Shown: positions 1 through 16,007 of the stretch, one piece after another
How positions within the stretch are numbered: the first letter of the stretch is position 1
Layout of the letters: each line of letters opens with the position of its first letter
NCBI RefSeq assembly: GCF_002811985.1
Contig: NZ_NPDU01000034.1
Span: 1-42,500 of the forward strand
Direction: 5' to 3'
DNA from: Leptospira adleri
GTDB lineage: Bacteria > Spirochaetota > Leptospiria > Leptospirales > Leptospiraceae
Length of the DNA: 42,500 nucleotides
Program-made: the position numbers and the translations under genes
Notes under the pieces: model-generated
What the model was told of the DNA's origin: nothing
The model's input: the letters and a program-made list of their open reading frames with translations, nothing else
Databases searched by the model: none

Positions 1-239
1 ATCTGCATAATGAGCAAGACAACATTCTCGGGAGTTTCATTCGGATGTTTTTTGGGATTCTTAGATCGATCTTTTAAACCGTCGATACCTTCCGATTCGT
101 ATCTTTCTAAATATTTGTAACCTGTCTTTCGGCTGATTCCAAATTCTTTACAAAGATCTGAAAACTGCCAACCGCCGCCTTTCCATGCGGCTATGAATTT
201 GATTTTTTCCTCGATCACACGGGACTCCTTCCAAGGCAT
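1..239 (-). CDS. IS481-like transposase, N-terminal part (cut by window edge)
   Basis: The visible 79 residues start MPWKESRVIEEKIKF and contain a helix-turn-helix (about residues 22-50, with FGISRKTGYKYLERY) of the kind that begins IS481/IS3-type DDE transposases. It would bind the element ends and catalyse transposition. The DDE catalytic domain lies beyond base 1, so intactness cannot be judged. The ATG at 239 is preceded by GGAGGAAATCCG, a good ribosome binding site. Upstream DNA up to about 316 looks like the IS end. Family assignment rests on the N-terminal motif only. Confidence 0.8.
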   Translation of the reverse strand, partial: MPWKESRVIEEKIKFIAAWKGGGWQFSDLCKEFGISRKTGYKYLERYESEGIDGLKDRSKNPKKHPNETPENVVLLIMQ

Positions 240-316
240 CGGATTTCCTCCAATGTCAGGTATATGTCACCTATGTGCCCGGTCTGTTTTGTTACCTATC
301 TGGGCAGTCTGTACCA
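240..316 (-). mobile_element. Terminal region of the IS481-like element
   Basis: Two 19-base blocks, 269-287 and 294-312, match at 15 of 19 positions (ACCTAT-TG--C-GTCTGT) at a 25-base period, directly upstream of the transposase start. Such subterminal repeats are typical of transposase-binding ends. The outer boundary probably falls near 312-316, where the minus strand reads TGGTACAGACTGCCC. A 10-base direct repeat, TGTACCAGGG, occurs at about 310-329 beside this edge. The other end of the element is outside the window. Confidence 0.55.
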
Positions 317-601
317 GGGTGTACCAGGGGCCTCTCCGAAGTCTTGAATTGTAAGACATCCTACAAAAAGGTTTTCTCCAAAAGTCCTTCGATAGAAAAG
401 AAGACCCGATTCTTACTTCTCAAATGTCGGACTGTCGGATGCGATCGAAAATGTCAGCTCTTTGGTCTGCAAATTCTCAATCCACCGAATTCTTGCTGCT
501 GACCAAAAATCGGCAGCAGGCGAAGAAATTCCAAAAACGAGGAAGGAAAGATTTTGAAAAGTGCTTCCCGGAAAAAACGTTGTCGGGAATTCTAATGCCC
601 C
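317..601. other. Intergenic DNA between the IS end and the dehalogenase gene
   Basis: I find no convincing gene here. It holds one copy of the dispersed palindrome (349-366). The short open frames overlapping the dehalogenase start lack ribosome binding sites and protein-like composition. The upstream signals of the dehalogenase gene must lie here, but no clear -10/-35 pair stands out. Confidence 0.5.
349..366. repeat. Dispersed palindromic repeat, copy TTGTAAGACATCCTACAA
   Basis: Imperfect palindrome matching the family TTGTARGAGNTCCTACAA that recurs at 17340-17718, 20186, 28375 and 33161. It is intergenic, like all other copies in the window. Confidence 0.6.
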
Positions 602-1498
602 ATGGAAATTTTGAGAACGCCGGATTCCGCCTTTGACAACCTGCCTGGATACAAGTTTCAACCAAGCTACTTTCAACTTCGCGATCTGAGGATGCACTAC
701 GTAGACGAAGGAAAAAAGGACGCAACCGAGACCGTACTTTTATTACATGGAGAACCTTCCTGGTCTTTTCTCTATCGCAAAATGATTCCACCTTTGGCGG
801 CGGCGGGATACCGAGTGATTGCGCCTGACCTCATCGGATTCGGGAAATCGGACAAACCGAGCGACCCGGAGTTTTATTCTTACCAGAGTCATTTGGACTG
901 GTTGAAAGAATTTTTCCTCGGACTCGATCTTAAGAACGTTACTCTCTTTTGCCAAGACTGGGGGGGACTTCTGGGACTTCGATTGGCTGCGGAAAATTCG
1001 GAACGTTTTTCAAGAATCGTAGCGGCTAATACATTTCTTCCCACGGGGGACATCCCACCCAAAGAAGATTTCTTGAAGTGGAGACATTTTTCCCAAAATG
1101 TAAAACGACTTTCGATCGGAACGATCGTAAAAAACGGATGCGTTTCCGATATCTCGAAAGAAGTCGTCGCTGCATACGACGCCCCTTATCCGGAGGAAAA
1201 GTTTAAAGCGGGGGCGCGCAAATTCCCGGCGTTGGTTCCGATCACACCGGACGATCCGGCTTCCGAAGCGAATCGGAAAGCCTGGGAGAATTTAAAAATT
1301 TGGAAGAAGCCGTTTCTCCTAACGTTCAGCGACAGCGACCCGATCACAAAGGGCGCGGATATTTTCTTTCGCAGGCTCGTTCCCGGAACCAAAGGACAAA
1401 AGCACGTAACGATTACAAACGCGGGACATTTTCTTCAGGAAGATAAGGGAGAAGAATTGGCCGAAGTGATCCAGAGATTTATATCGGAGAATCCTTAA
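602..1498 (+). CDS. Haloalkane dehalogenase, subfamily I type (alpha/beta hydrolase)
   Basis: A 298-residue alpha/beta hydrolase that would hydrolyse carbon-halogen bonds of haloalkanes, giving an alcohol and halide. Visible features: oxyanion motif HGEPSW (49-54), nucleophile elbow CQDWGG with Asp119 followed by the halide-binding Trp120, a cap segment FLKWRHFSQ (157-165) that supplies a second Trp, catalytic acid Asp246 in FSDSDPIT, and His276 in NAGHF. HGEPSW and the Asp-Trp pair separate it from ordinary esterases and epoxide hydrolases. Length is normal for the family. No signal peptide, so cytoplasmic. The gene stands alone; two hairpins follow it. The natural substrate is unknown. Confidence 0.88.
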   Translation: MEILRTPDSAFDNLPGYKFQPSYFQLRDLRMHYVDEGKKDATETVLLLHGEPSWSFLYRKMIPPLAAAGYRVIAPDLIGFGKSDKPSDPEFYSYQSHLDWLKEFFLGLDLKNVTLFCQDWGGLLGLRLAAENSERFSRIVAANTFLPTGDIPPKEDFLKWRHFSQNVKRLSIGTIVKNGCVSDISKEVVAAYDAPYPEEKFKAGARKFPALVPITPDDPASEANRKAWENLKIWKKPFLLTFSDSDPITKGADIFFRRLVPGTKGQKHVTITNAGHFLQEDKGEELAEVIQRFISENP

Positions 1499-1562
1499 TC
1501 CTTGAGGGATTTGAAAAGAATTGTTAAAGCATTCGTCTGGGACCGCGGGAAAGATTAAACGG

Positions 1563-1579
1563 GCGCGACGAAGTCGCGC
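1563..1579. repeat. Perfect 7-bp hairpin with GAA loop
   Basis: GCGCGAC-GAA-GTCGCGC is a perfect inverted repeat with a 3-base loop, lying between two convergent genes. No T-run follows on either strand, so it is not a classical intrinsic terminator. It resembles a REP-like element and pairs with a second hairpin 36 bases on. Confidence 0.6.
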
Positions 1580-1614
1580 GTCTCTTGAGATCGGCGGGCG
1601 GTTCGGTTGTTCAA

Positions 1615-1635
1615 GCCGCGTTCGCAGAACGCGGC
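1615..1635. repeat. Perfect 9-bp hairpin with GCA loop
   Basis: GCCGCGTTC-GCA-GAACGCGGC is a perfect inverted repeat with a 3-base loop, 24 bases from the 3' end of the FecR gene. Together with the hairpin at 1563 it may end or protect the convergent transcripts. No T-run is present. Confidence 0.6.
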
Positions 1636-1658
1636 GAAAACATTCCATTTACTGAATA

Positions 1659-2366
1659 TTATGGTTTTGGGAAGTTCTCGAGCAGTTCCTTATTTTTCAG
1701 CTTCTGATCTTTGAGCATCTGATAATTCTCCGCCTTGATCGTTTTGAAAGTTTGAATGATTTTCATTTTTTCTTTCATAAATTCTTTGAGAGGTTCGAGA
1801 AGTAATTCTTTACCGTTCCAGGAAGCCTGTTCTCCCGCTTTCAGATCCAAATCGCTCCCGGAAGAAGAATTAACCGCAACCTGGCCTTCGTTCACAAAAA
1901 CTCCGTTAGGAATTGAAGAATCCTCGTTTTTCGGAGCATTCTCCCGATCTTCACTGACTACAAATTGAGTTCCACGAACACCCGCAGTATAAGAAACGGA
2001 TGTGACCTCGAGGTCTTCTTTCTTATTCGATTTTTGAACGTTGGCAAACAATTTGCCTGAAACCAGATTGACTTTGGTTTTATTTTTAGTTCCGTCGGAA
2101 TAGAGTTCCGAAATTTCGATCTTTGTAAAAGGAGCCAAACGAACCACGGCGCTCGCACCCAATTGAAGATCCGCCTTCCCTTCTCCCGTTTCGACCGTTG
2201 CAGTTTTTGTAAGAACCGTATTCTTTTTCAGAGCTTCCGTCTTTCCGCTCAACGTATAATGAACTTTTCCGGTGACAAAAAGTGCGATCGCGACTTCCTC
2301 ATCCGCGAAAAGTAAATATGGGAAAAAAATGAAGAATGAAATCGGCAGTAAAACATTTCGGATCAT
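1659..2366 (-). CDS. Exported FecR-domain protein
   Basis: A 235-residue protein with a signal peptide (about 1-21, ending LLFA before DEE) and no lipobox cysteine, so probably periplasmic. Residues about 45-175 form a FecR-type beta domain, with the family signature AGVRGTQF. The last 50 residues are Lys/Glu-rich and predicted helical. Unlike the FecR gene upstream, it has no cytoplasmic part and so cannot itself bind a sigma factor. It is last in the minus-strand run sigma-FecR-HAMP-FecR. The role is unknown; an envelope sensing or scaffold function is an inference. Confidence 0.8.
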   Translation of the reverse strand: MIRNVLLPISFFIFFPYLLFADEEVAIALFVTGKVHYTLSGKTEALKKNTVLTKTATVETGEGKADLQLGASAVVRLAPFTKIEISELYSDGTKNKTKVNLVSGKLFANVQKSNKKEDLEVTSVSYTAGVRGTQFVVSEDRENAPKNEDSSIPNGVFVNEGQVAVNSSSGSDLDLKAGEQASWNGKELLLEPLKEFMKEKMKIIQTFKTIKAENYQMLKDQKLKNKELLENFPKP

Positions 2367-2483
2367 ACCGAGAAGGTTTGCATAAATTCGGAAAAAATCT
2401 ACAATTAATTTCCTAAAGAATTCAAGCCCCTGATGAGCATGAATATCATCGAGAACAAAAATTCTTTAGTCTGCGTGAAAAGT

Positions 2484-3026
2484 TCAACTCTTAGAGTTGT
2501 TAATTCTCTTTTCGATCACTTGATTGAGAAGATCGGCGAGTTCTTGAAACTCATCCCCTTTTCGGATTTTTATCTTTTTAAGATTTTCGCCGTCCGCTAA
2601 TCTTTTGAGATGATTTTTGATATTGTAAACCGGGCCGGCCATTTTATGAGAATAGATAACGGTGAAAATTGCGGTCATTCCTAAGAACAAACCCGATAAC
2701 AGAAGAATTCCGTTCACTTGGATCGTAAACATATCGAGCCTGTGATCGTAGTCCGGAAGGAAAATCTCCCTCTCTACAAACTTTTCTTTTTCGACCCCGT
2801 TTTGTTCTTCAAAACCTTTTTGATAGACTTTGACCGGATCGTTTCTCAATCGGAAGACGACTCCCTTGTCAAATTTCGTATAATTCAACCAGTAGAGAAA
2901 ACCGACCGTCAGGAGCAGCCCGAAGACAATGAGTAAGGAATAGTTCAGTAAGAATTTGAGTTGAAAATCCCGGTCAATGATGTAGTTGCTAAAAATCCTT
3001 TTTTTACCGGGGTCGTCTTGTGTCAT
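2484..3026 (-). CDS. Membrane protein with two TM helices and a C-terminal HAMP domain, no output domain
   Basis: 180 residues: short cytoplasmic N-terminus, TM1 about 25-46, a periplasmic loop about 47-102 rich in charged residues, TM2 about 103-126, then a HAMP segment (127-175, with MAGPVYNIK and KGDEFQELADLLNQV). The chain ends there: no kinase, cyclase or chemotaxis domain follows. The start at 3026 is preceded by GAGGA six bases away. It sits between two FecR-type genes, suggesting it takes part in the same envelope signalling. Function unknown; the domain layout is what can be seen. Confidence 0.75.
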   Translation of the reverse strand: MTQDDPGKKRIFSNYIIDRDFQLKFLLNYSLLIVFGLLLTVGFLYWLNYTKFDKGVVFRLRNDPVKVYQKGFEEQNGVEKEKFVEREIFLPDYDHRLDMFTIQVNGILLLSGLFLGMTAIFTVIYSHKMAGPVYNIKNHLKRLADGENLKKIKIRKGDEFQELADLLNQVIEKRINNSKS

Positions 3027-3086
3027 GCGGGGTCCTCGAGGACTAAATTTCCCGACTTACCGGCCCTCTGTCAAAGAGAATTTCGT

Positions 3087-4157
3087 TCAGTGAACTTGAA
3101 TCACTTCGGATACGGACTCCCGAGGAATCGTAATTTCCTTTTCCAGTGTTTGAACATACATCGCTTTTTCGTCCATGTCTACGATCACGCCCTCGATCGT
3201 CTTTCCGTCGATAAGAACCACACGTTCCATTCTTTGAAACTCCGTTAAGAGTTCTTGTTTGCTAGAATAGGCCTTGTTTTTGTCCCGCGGAATAGTTTCG
3301 ATCGGCAACTTATCAAATTCTGAATTTAAGAGATCCTTTTCGGAATCTTTGAGACGGCTCCGAACAAAGCCTTTTTGATTCACAAAAATCGCTTGGTTCG
3401 GCTCTAAAACCTGTTCCCCTTCGGGTGCGGTTTTTTGAGAATCCGCTCTCGCGCTCACGGCGACACGGCCTTCTAAAACTTGAATCTTCGTTCCTTCTCC
3501 GGGAAGGTTTTGAAAGCTAAAGCTGGTTCCACGAACTTCCGCGCTGACCGTTTCCGAACGAACGGTAAATTCTTCTTTTTTTAGATTTTTGTGAATATGG
3601 GCTAAAAGTTCGCCTTTTTCCAAGTCGATTCCGATTTTATAATGAGTGGAAAGATCGATTTTGCGAAAAGAAACCTGGGAATCCCCAAGGACGCGCACTG
3701 CGATTCCGTCCGAAACTTTGAGATTTAAGAATGCGGTCGGGGCCGTGATCACTTTCTGACCTTCCTGGATACGAACTCCCGGTTTTAGAAGAATTTTGTC
3801 CTTCGGATCGGAAGAAGTCAGATAGGCTTCCCCTTCAACCTGAGAAATTTCCACTCCGCCCTTTTCCACGTTCAGAGGAGAATTATTTTTAAGAATAGAA
3901 TAATATCCTAATGTGATTGCCATCAAAAATATGGCGGCCGCTGAAAGAGAAATAACAATCTTATTTTTCGAAAAGCTGGAAAAGGAAACTACTTTTGAGG
4001 TCTGGGCGCGGGTATAGAGCGACTCGAAATCCGACTGTTTGGGTGAATATTCAACCCACGAATTGCTCAAACCTTTTCCGAGCCATTCTACAGATGGACT
4101 AAGTTCGTTCTGCTTGCCTTCCAGCAGAATTTCTTTTATCTTCTCTTCCCTTTCCAT
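3087..4157 (-). CDS. FecR-domain membrane protein, probable anti-sigma factor for the upstream ECF sigma
   Basis: 356 residues counted from the ATG at 4157, which has GGAAG upstream; a TTG five codons earlier has no ribosome binding site. The cytoplasmic N-terminus (about 1-64) would bind the sigma factor. One TM helix lies at about 66-88, then a periplasmic FecR domain (about 105-265, with AEVRGTSFSF). The last 45 residues (VVLIDGKTIEGVIVD ... ITIPRESVSEV) look like an Sm/SH3-like beta barrel that FecR proteins do not usually carry. The gene starts 34 bases after the sigma gene ends, in the sigma-FecR order of Fec-type systems, but no FecA-like receptor gene is near. Confidence 0.8.
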   Translation of the reverse strand: MEREEKIKEILLEGKQNELSPSVEWLGKGLSNSWVEYSPKQSDFESLYTRAQTSKVVSFSSFSKNKIVISLSAAAIFLMAITLGYYSILKNNSPLNVEKGGVEISQVEGEAYLTSSDPKDKILLKPGVRIQEGQKVITAPTAFLNLKVSDGIAVRVLGDSQVSFRKIDLSTHYKIGIDLEKGELLAHIHKNLKKEEFTVRSETVSAEVRGTSFSFQNLPGEGTKIQVLEGRVAVSARADSQKTAPEGEQVLEPNQAIFVNQKGFVRSRLKDSEKDLLNSEFDKLPIETIPRDKNKAYSSKQELLTEFQRMERVVLIDGKTIEGVIVDMDEKAMYVQTLEKEITIPRESVSEVIQVH

Positions 4158-4191
4158 TCCCGATGCTTCCAACTTTTTTTATTTGATTCAA

Positions 4192-4728
<537 letters not shown>

Positions 4729-4843
4729 GATGGGAAACCCGATTTCAAGTAAATTCCTTTGCCGCTCCAGCCTTCTATCATGGGTTAACAGAGTGAATTC
4801 GGCTTTTTTTCAGATTTACAGTTTTTTTTCCAAATCGACGGGA

Positions 4844-5602
4844 TTATTTCCTCTGGTTCAGATTCCAATCGTAATCGAGGTAGCGAATTTCAACGGAGTC
4901 CGGGACAGGCGGAAACCCGGAATTGGCATTGAAGAAAGAAATGAGATTCCCGCTTTTACGGGTAAAATCCGTCTGGAACCACTGAAAGATCTTAGAAAGG
5001 TAAAGAGTCTTCGTCGATGAATCGTATCGATTGTATTTAGAATCGGAAAGAAATTTTTTTGCGGCCGCGCTCAGTTGTTCTTCAAATTTCGAAGCCTGAT
5101 AAGATTCATTCAGAATCGGAGGACATCCTTTGGATGCACAGTTGATTGCAAAATGAATTCTCGGTTCTTGAAAATCTTTCCTGAGTTTCTCGTGTTCGAT
5201 CCAATCCAAATTCTTCTTACCCCCCAAAAGAGTAAAAAATTCGATTTTCCATGGTCCTGAAAAAAGTCCGCCAAGGTCTTTGATACTTTTCAACGGATAG
5301 TGGTCGAGAATCAATCGGATCGTAAAAGCGTTATACGCGTTAATCAGAAAACTCATCTTCTCAGCGTTGGAAAAAGAAGAATATTCTTTTTCGTCGACCG
5401 CGCTCAAGGTCTGCAAATAAGAATCCAATGGGGAACGATTTGTCTTCCAAGTTGCGTAATCAACCAACCCATTCTGCACATATTTTTTGAGTTCATTTGA
5501 AAACTTGGAATGAGTCTGATCAAAAGCCGATAAGGTTCCTGTAAAAAATGAGAGTGCAAAGAATAAGAGGAGTAGATAAAAAGAATGATTTCGAGAAGGC
5601 AT
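4844..5602 (-). CDS. Exported DUF547 protein
   Basis: 252 residues with a signal peptide (about 1-26, hydrophobic run YLLLLFFALSFFTGTLSA) and no lipobox. The mature part matches the DUF547 family, visible in KMSFLINAYNAFTIRLIL, in HFAINCASKGCPPIL (two conserved Cys), and in the Trp-rich segments WIEHEKLR and IFQWFQTDF. The biochemical function of the family is not known to me. The start has AAGGAA upstream. Its 3' end lies 130 bases before the sigma gene on the same strand, so it may be co-transcribed or separate. Confidence 0.82.
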   Translation of the reverse strand: MPSRNHSFYLLLLFFALSFFTGTLSAFDQTHSKFSNELKKYVQNGLVDYATWKTNRSPLDSYLQTLSAVDEKEYSSFSNAEKMSFLINAYNAFTIRLILDHYPLKSIKDLGGLFSGPWKIEFFTLLGGKKNLDWIEHEKLRKDFQEPRIHFAINCASKGCPPILNESYQASKFEEQLSAAAKKFLSDSKYNRYDSSTKTLYLSKIFQWFQTDFTRKSGNLISFFNANSGFPPVPDSVEIRYLDYDWNLNQRK

Positions 5603-5752
5603 TTTTTTTCCTTTTTTGTTCTTGGACGGGTTTGAGAGTCCATTGGATTTCCTTTTTGAGAAAAAGTCAACGGCGGTTTTTGAGAATCGCCGGTCCTACT
5701 CTTTCTTGTAAAAAGAGACAGCGACGATCCGAACTTGGATTTACGGAGAATT

Positions 5753-6280
5753 TTAGTAATACTGAATGCGATCTTTTGCGTAAATCGGGTTTGGTTCGAA
5801 GATAAATTCTCTCGAGATCGTATTTGAGGCTAAATCGAGAGTCGAAATATTGCAGTAAAAGTCGTGAAATGAGGGAGTTCCCACAGTTAAAGTTTCACTG
5901 ATAGATTCTCCAACTCCAATCTCTTCCAACCAAAGCATGTAGTTTACAAGAAAACAGCGGGAGACGCCGTGAGAAGTCGCGAAAGAACTCAGAATCGCCC
6001 AAGTTCCAAAGTCCATTCTTATATTGATCCGGATCAGAGGACCCTGATTTTTTTGATACATTGTTTTACCGACTTCCGGATTGATCCTTGAAATCGAAAG
6101 GAGATATTTCGAGTATCTCCTCATTAAGACCGGAATTTTTTTCCGTAGAAAATTTTGTTCCTCCGCGTTCAAGCGATTCCAGTAATTTTCGGGAATGAGA
6201 AAGGTTTCCACATTTGTCTTTCCATCCACAGCCAGGCGATCTTCTACTTTTTCGATCGGAGCAATCAAAATGTTTCCCAT
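5753..6280 (-). CDS. DUF1564 family protein
   Basis: 175 residues. The central part (about 25-125) carries the features of DUF1564, a family I know from Leptospira: FLIPENYWNRL, LMRRYSKYLLS, IRINIRMDFGTWAILSSFA and HGVSRCFLVNYMLWLE. The Arg/Lys-rich beta strand followed by helices is reminiscent of ribbon-helix-helix DNA-binding proteins, but this is inference. Several paralogues per genome are usual. The divergent neighbour is the small exported protein at 6673. Confidence 0.8.
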   Translation of the reverse strand: MGNILIAPIEKVEDRLAVDGKTNVETFLIPENYWNRLNAEEQNFLRKKIPVLMRRYSKYLLSISRINPEVGKTMYQKNQGPLIRINIRMDFGTWAILSSFATSHGVSRCFLVNYMLWLEEIGVGESISETLTVGTPSFHDFYCNISTLDLASNTISREFIFEPNPIYAKDRIQYY

Positions 6281-6672
6281 ACACAGAACGGTTCCGCAAA
6301 TCGCATCTGAAAGCGCGTTTCCGAATCTAAAATTTTATTTTTTGAAGAATTTTCACCTTCTTCTCCCTTTCATCCCAACAAACATCGAAAGAATCGAATC
6401 TTCCTTTCTTCCAAAGAACAATTTCTCAAAAGAAACTTGGAACCGCGATCTTTTCGTCATTTTTGCACTCGCCACCCGCGCGCGCCGCGCAGAAGCAAAT
6501 CAGTCCCCGCTAAAATTTTGTCAGACAATTCATCGGATGAACGTATGAACGAGATTTATATCGATTGAATAAAGGAAGTATCACCTTTTCCGGGATTTCA
6601 GAAGAACATCATCTCTCGTATAAAAATTTATCCTTCTCTCTGAGTCATTTTTTCTCGATACATTAGAGTAGA
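6281..6672. other. Divergent intergenic region
   Basis: 392 bases between the DUF1564 gene (minus) and the small exported-protein gene (plus). It must hold both promoters. A GC-rich patch (CCACCCGCGCGCGCCGCGCA, about 6471-6490) stands out from its AT-rich surroundings. I see no RNA gene and no clear operator. Open frames here look non-coding. Confidence 0.45.
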
Positions 6673-6987
6673 ATGTTTTGGAAAAAAATTTCACTTCTCC
6701 TTCTCCTGAGCGGAATCTTTTTAGAATCTCCCCTTTCCACTTTGATCAGAGACAACTCGATAGGAGAACTTCAATCCCAAGAACAACCGGAATCGAAACC
6801 GCTACTCCGCGTTTTTCCTTCATTTCGAAAGGAAGAATGCGACTGGGCGATTCGCTGGGATATTTGTCTGAATTGTTTAAGAATCGGAAGGAGATACGCG
6901 CAGAAGATTCATTTTTATCCTTCCGGACCCTATCGAGAACACGGATGTTACTCCGAAGAGGAAGGCTTTTTTCTTTTAGAAGAATGA
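6673..6987 (+). CDS. Small exported protein, unknown function
   Basis: 104 residues starting with a signal-peptide-like stretch (MFWKKISLLLLLSGIFLESP). The rest is acidic to neutral with a Cys-rich middle (ECDWAIRWDICLNCL, then HGCYS), giving four Cys that could form disulphides in the periplasm. I do not recognise the family. The ribosome binding site is weak (GAGTAGA abutting the ATG). An overlapping frame at 6678-7022 lacks a signal and is less protein-like. A bidirectional terminator follows. Reality of the gene is only moderately supported. Confidence 0.5.
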   Translation: MFWKKISLLLLLSGIFLESPLSTLIRDNSIGELQSQEQPESKPLLRVFPSFRKEECDWAIRWDICLNCLRIGRRYAQKIHFYPSGPYREHGCYSEEEGFFLLEE

Positions 6988-7020
6988 AATCGAAAAATTG
7001 GGGAACGGGAGAGATCGGAT

Positions 7021-7057
7021 AAAAAAGCAGAGAAGAAGAATTCCTTCCCCGCTTTTT
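7021..7057. terminator. Bidirectional intrinsic terminator
   Basis: A 13-bp stem with two mismatches (AAAAGCAGAGAAG against CTTCCCCGCTTTT) flanked by A6 on the left and T5 on the right, lying between the convergent genes ending at 6987 and 7072. It can serve both strands. Confidence 0.6.
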
Positions 7058-7071
7058 CGATTGGAAAAATC

Positions 7072-7349
7072 TTATTTTTTACAAGCCTGAATTGCAGGAA
7101 TGCTTTTTGCGGACTTGAGACAAGTCAGATCAAATTTTCCTGACATACATTCTTTTTGTAAAACGGGAACTAACGTCGCTTTCATTGTCGCTATGTTTGC
7201 AGTATCGTCCGCTTTTTGACCCGCAGTAAGGTTGGTCAACATTTCTTCAACGATCGGAGCGCATTCTTCAGCAGAATGTTTTGGTCCACCGCACATAACA
7301 GTCAAAGACAGAACTGTCAGAGCGCTTAGGGTAATCATGAGAACTTTTT

Positions 7350-7353
<4 letters not shown>
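7072..7353 (-). CDS. Small Cys-rich lipoprotein (leptospiral type, possibly TIGR04454)
   Basis: 93 residues with a lipoprotein signal: MKKVLMITLSALTVLSLTVM before Cys21 (CGG). The mature part of about 72 residues has four further Cys (31, 69, 78, 91), enough for two disulphides. It resembles short lipoproteins found in several copies in Leptospira; the TIGR04454 label is from memory and unverified. Its ATG overlaps the TGA of the upstream glycosidase as ATGA, so translation is probably coupled; AGAGGAAG lies just upstream. A surface or periplasmic location is likely. Confidence 0.85.
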
Positions 7354-9314
<1,961 letters not shown>

Positions 9315-9466
9315 GTGTGTTTCCCGAATTGATTTCTTTTTTCCTATAATTTCTTTGCTTTGCAAAGAGCCAACCGCGACGCTCCACCGCTTCTGCGCGG
9401 TCTCACCGAATGGTTTTCTTGGTCCCATTTTGTACGAGCCGCTTTCAATCCACGATCTTTGTATTT

Positions 9467-10722
<1,256 letters not shown>

Positions 10723-11934
10723 CTAAGAAACCGCTTTCACTCTCGAAATCAGAATCAGCGCAATCACGTTAAACCCTATCGCAAGATATCCGGCTATATC
10801 ATAGTTTTCGTATGGAGCCGTCGGAGTCGCCGCGTAAAGAATACTTCCCCCGATCGTCGCTCCCAAGCCGGACGCCAAATTTTGAAACGAGGAGATAACC
10901 GTCATAAAACGACCCCGGTCTTTCGGTTCGGTGCTCGACGTAATCAAAGCCAAAGCCGGAATCCATCTTCCCGAAACGAGAACCATAAAGAACGTAGTCA
11001 AGATGACGACGTTGACTAAAGAAGTTTTTTCCAAATGGGTCATGATCCAGATCGGAACAAAGGATAACGGAACCAGAATATAGAACACTTTGTGTTTCCC
11101 TATCTTATCCGAAAGGATTCCGATCAATCTCGAAGAGAATAGAGTGACCAAACCTCCGAAAAAATAGATCCATGGAATTTCTTCCTTCGGAATTCCCACG
11201 TTTCTTTCCATATAAGGAGCGATGAAAGGAATCACCGTAAAACCGCCCAAAATCACGAACATCATCAACATGTAGGAAGCGGTATACTTTTTATACGTAA
11301 GAATTCTTAAAAAGTTGAGAACCGGATTGTCACCGGCGGATTGGAACGGAGGAATATGAGGAAGATGATAATACATCAGAACTAAGATGGGAAGGCTGAT
11401 GAGCGCGATCCCCGCAAAAGACATGTTCCACCCGTAATAAGCGGCGATCTTTAAACCCAGAGGGATTCCGATCACCGAGGCCACCGAGAAAGCGCCCATG
11501 ATCGCACCCGTAGCCCTTCCCCTTCTTTCCATCGCGATAGCATCCCCCACTACGGCGAATGTCACCGAACTGAGAACCCCTCCGAAAGCGCCGGACAGAA
11601 TTCTTGCAAATAAAAGAAGACGATAAGAATCCGCTACCGCGCACAAAGCCGTCCCTATGATAAAACCGGTATACAAAAACATTGCGGCCGTCTTTCGATT
11701 GAATCGATCGATAAAAAGCGCGCCCACGATTCCCGCCGCAAAAGCGCTGTAAGTGTATGCGGAGATTAAGAATGAGAATTCCTGCGGGTCGATATGAAAC
11801 GCCTCTTGAAAGTAACTCCCCAAGGGCATCATGATCACGAAGTCGAGAATATGCGTGAATTGAATCGCCGCTAAAACGAAGATCAACATTCCTTCGGATT
11901 TTACGTATATGTTACGAGTCGGTTGTGAAGACAT
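10723..11934 (-). CDS. MFS transporter (DHA1-like, 12 TM)
   Basis: 403 residues with about twelve hydrophobic helices and the two-half layout of major facilitator superfamily drug/metabolite:H+ antiporters. Visible: TM1 with FTHILDFVIMMPLG, the loop 2-3 signature region with DRFNRKTAA, RGRATGAIMGAFSVASVIGIPLG in TM4-5, and a second loop DKIGKHK. Inner-membrane efflux of small molecules is expected; the substrate cannot be told. It is divergent from the CoA-transferase gene with 113 bases between starts, a shared promoter region. Confidence 0.87.
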   Translation of the reverse strand: MSSQPTRNIYVKSEGMLIFVLAAIQFTHILDFVIMMPLGSYFQEAFHIDPQEFSFLISAYTYSAFAAGIVGALFIDRFNRKTAAMFLYTGFIIGTALCAVADSYRLLLFARILSGAFGGVLSSVTFAVVGDAIAMERRGRATGAIMGAFSVASVIGIPLGLKIAAYYGWNMSFAGIALISLPILVLMYYHLPHIPPFQSAGDNPVLNFLRILTYKKYTASYMLMMFVILGGFTVIPFIAPYMERNVGIPKEEIPWIYFFGGLVTLFSSRLIGILSDKIGKHKVFYILVPLSFVPIWIMTHLEKTSLVNVVILTTFFMVLVSGRWIPALALITSSTEPKDRGRFMTVISSFQNLASGLGATIGGSILYAATPTAPYENYDIAGYLAIGFNVIALILISRVKAVS

Positions 11935-12047
11935 TATATGGATATCATGAGAAATATCATTTTCCTGTAGATAGAAAAATCAAAAAAATGGGTTGAAGAC
12001 CTTCCGTTCCGAATCAGAATTCTTTTTAAAAAAGGTTCCTAATTCGA

Positions 12048-13325
<1,278 letters not shown>

Positions 13326-13434
13326 AAGACGGAAACGTTGTAATCCAATTTTATTCTTCTTGTTTGAGAATTTGAACGGAATCGTTTGACAGAGACCGAT
13401 CCTTTCGTCAGATTGAATCTGAAATCGGAACTCA

Positions 13435-14244
<810 letters not shown>

Positions 14245-14291
14245 TAAAAATATTTCTTGCGAAACCTTATCAAAAGGTGCAGAATTGCCGG

Positions 14292-15884
<1,593 letters not shown>

Positions 15885-16007
15885 ACTCCATATAGAATGA
15901 AGATCGCACATCTTTAAAAATGGTTCGGCTCAAACCAACTTGGGCAGAACTCTTTTCGTCTTGCCATCCCGCCTTTACGGAAAAACCTGTACGAAAGCGG
16001 AGATCTC

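Noticed and set aside
9315..9428. 38-residue N-terminal extension of the GH5 protein
   Set aside because: The extension has no family similarity by eye, while the ATG at 9314 has a plausible ribosome site and starts right before the conserved fold.
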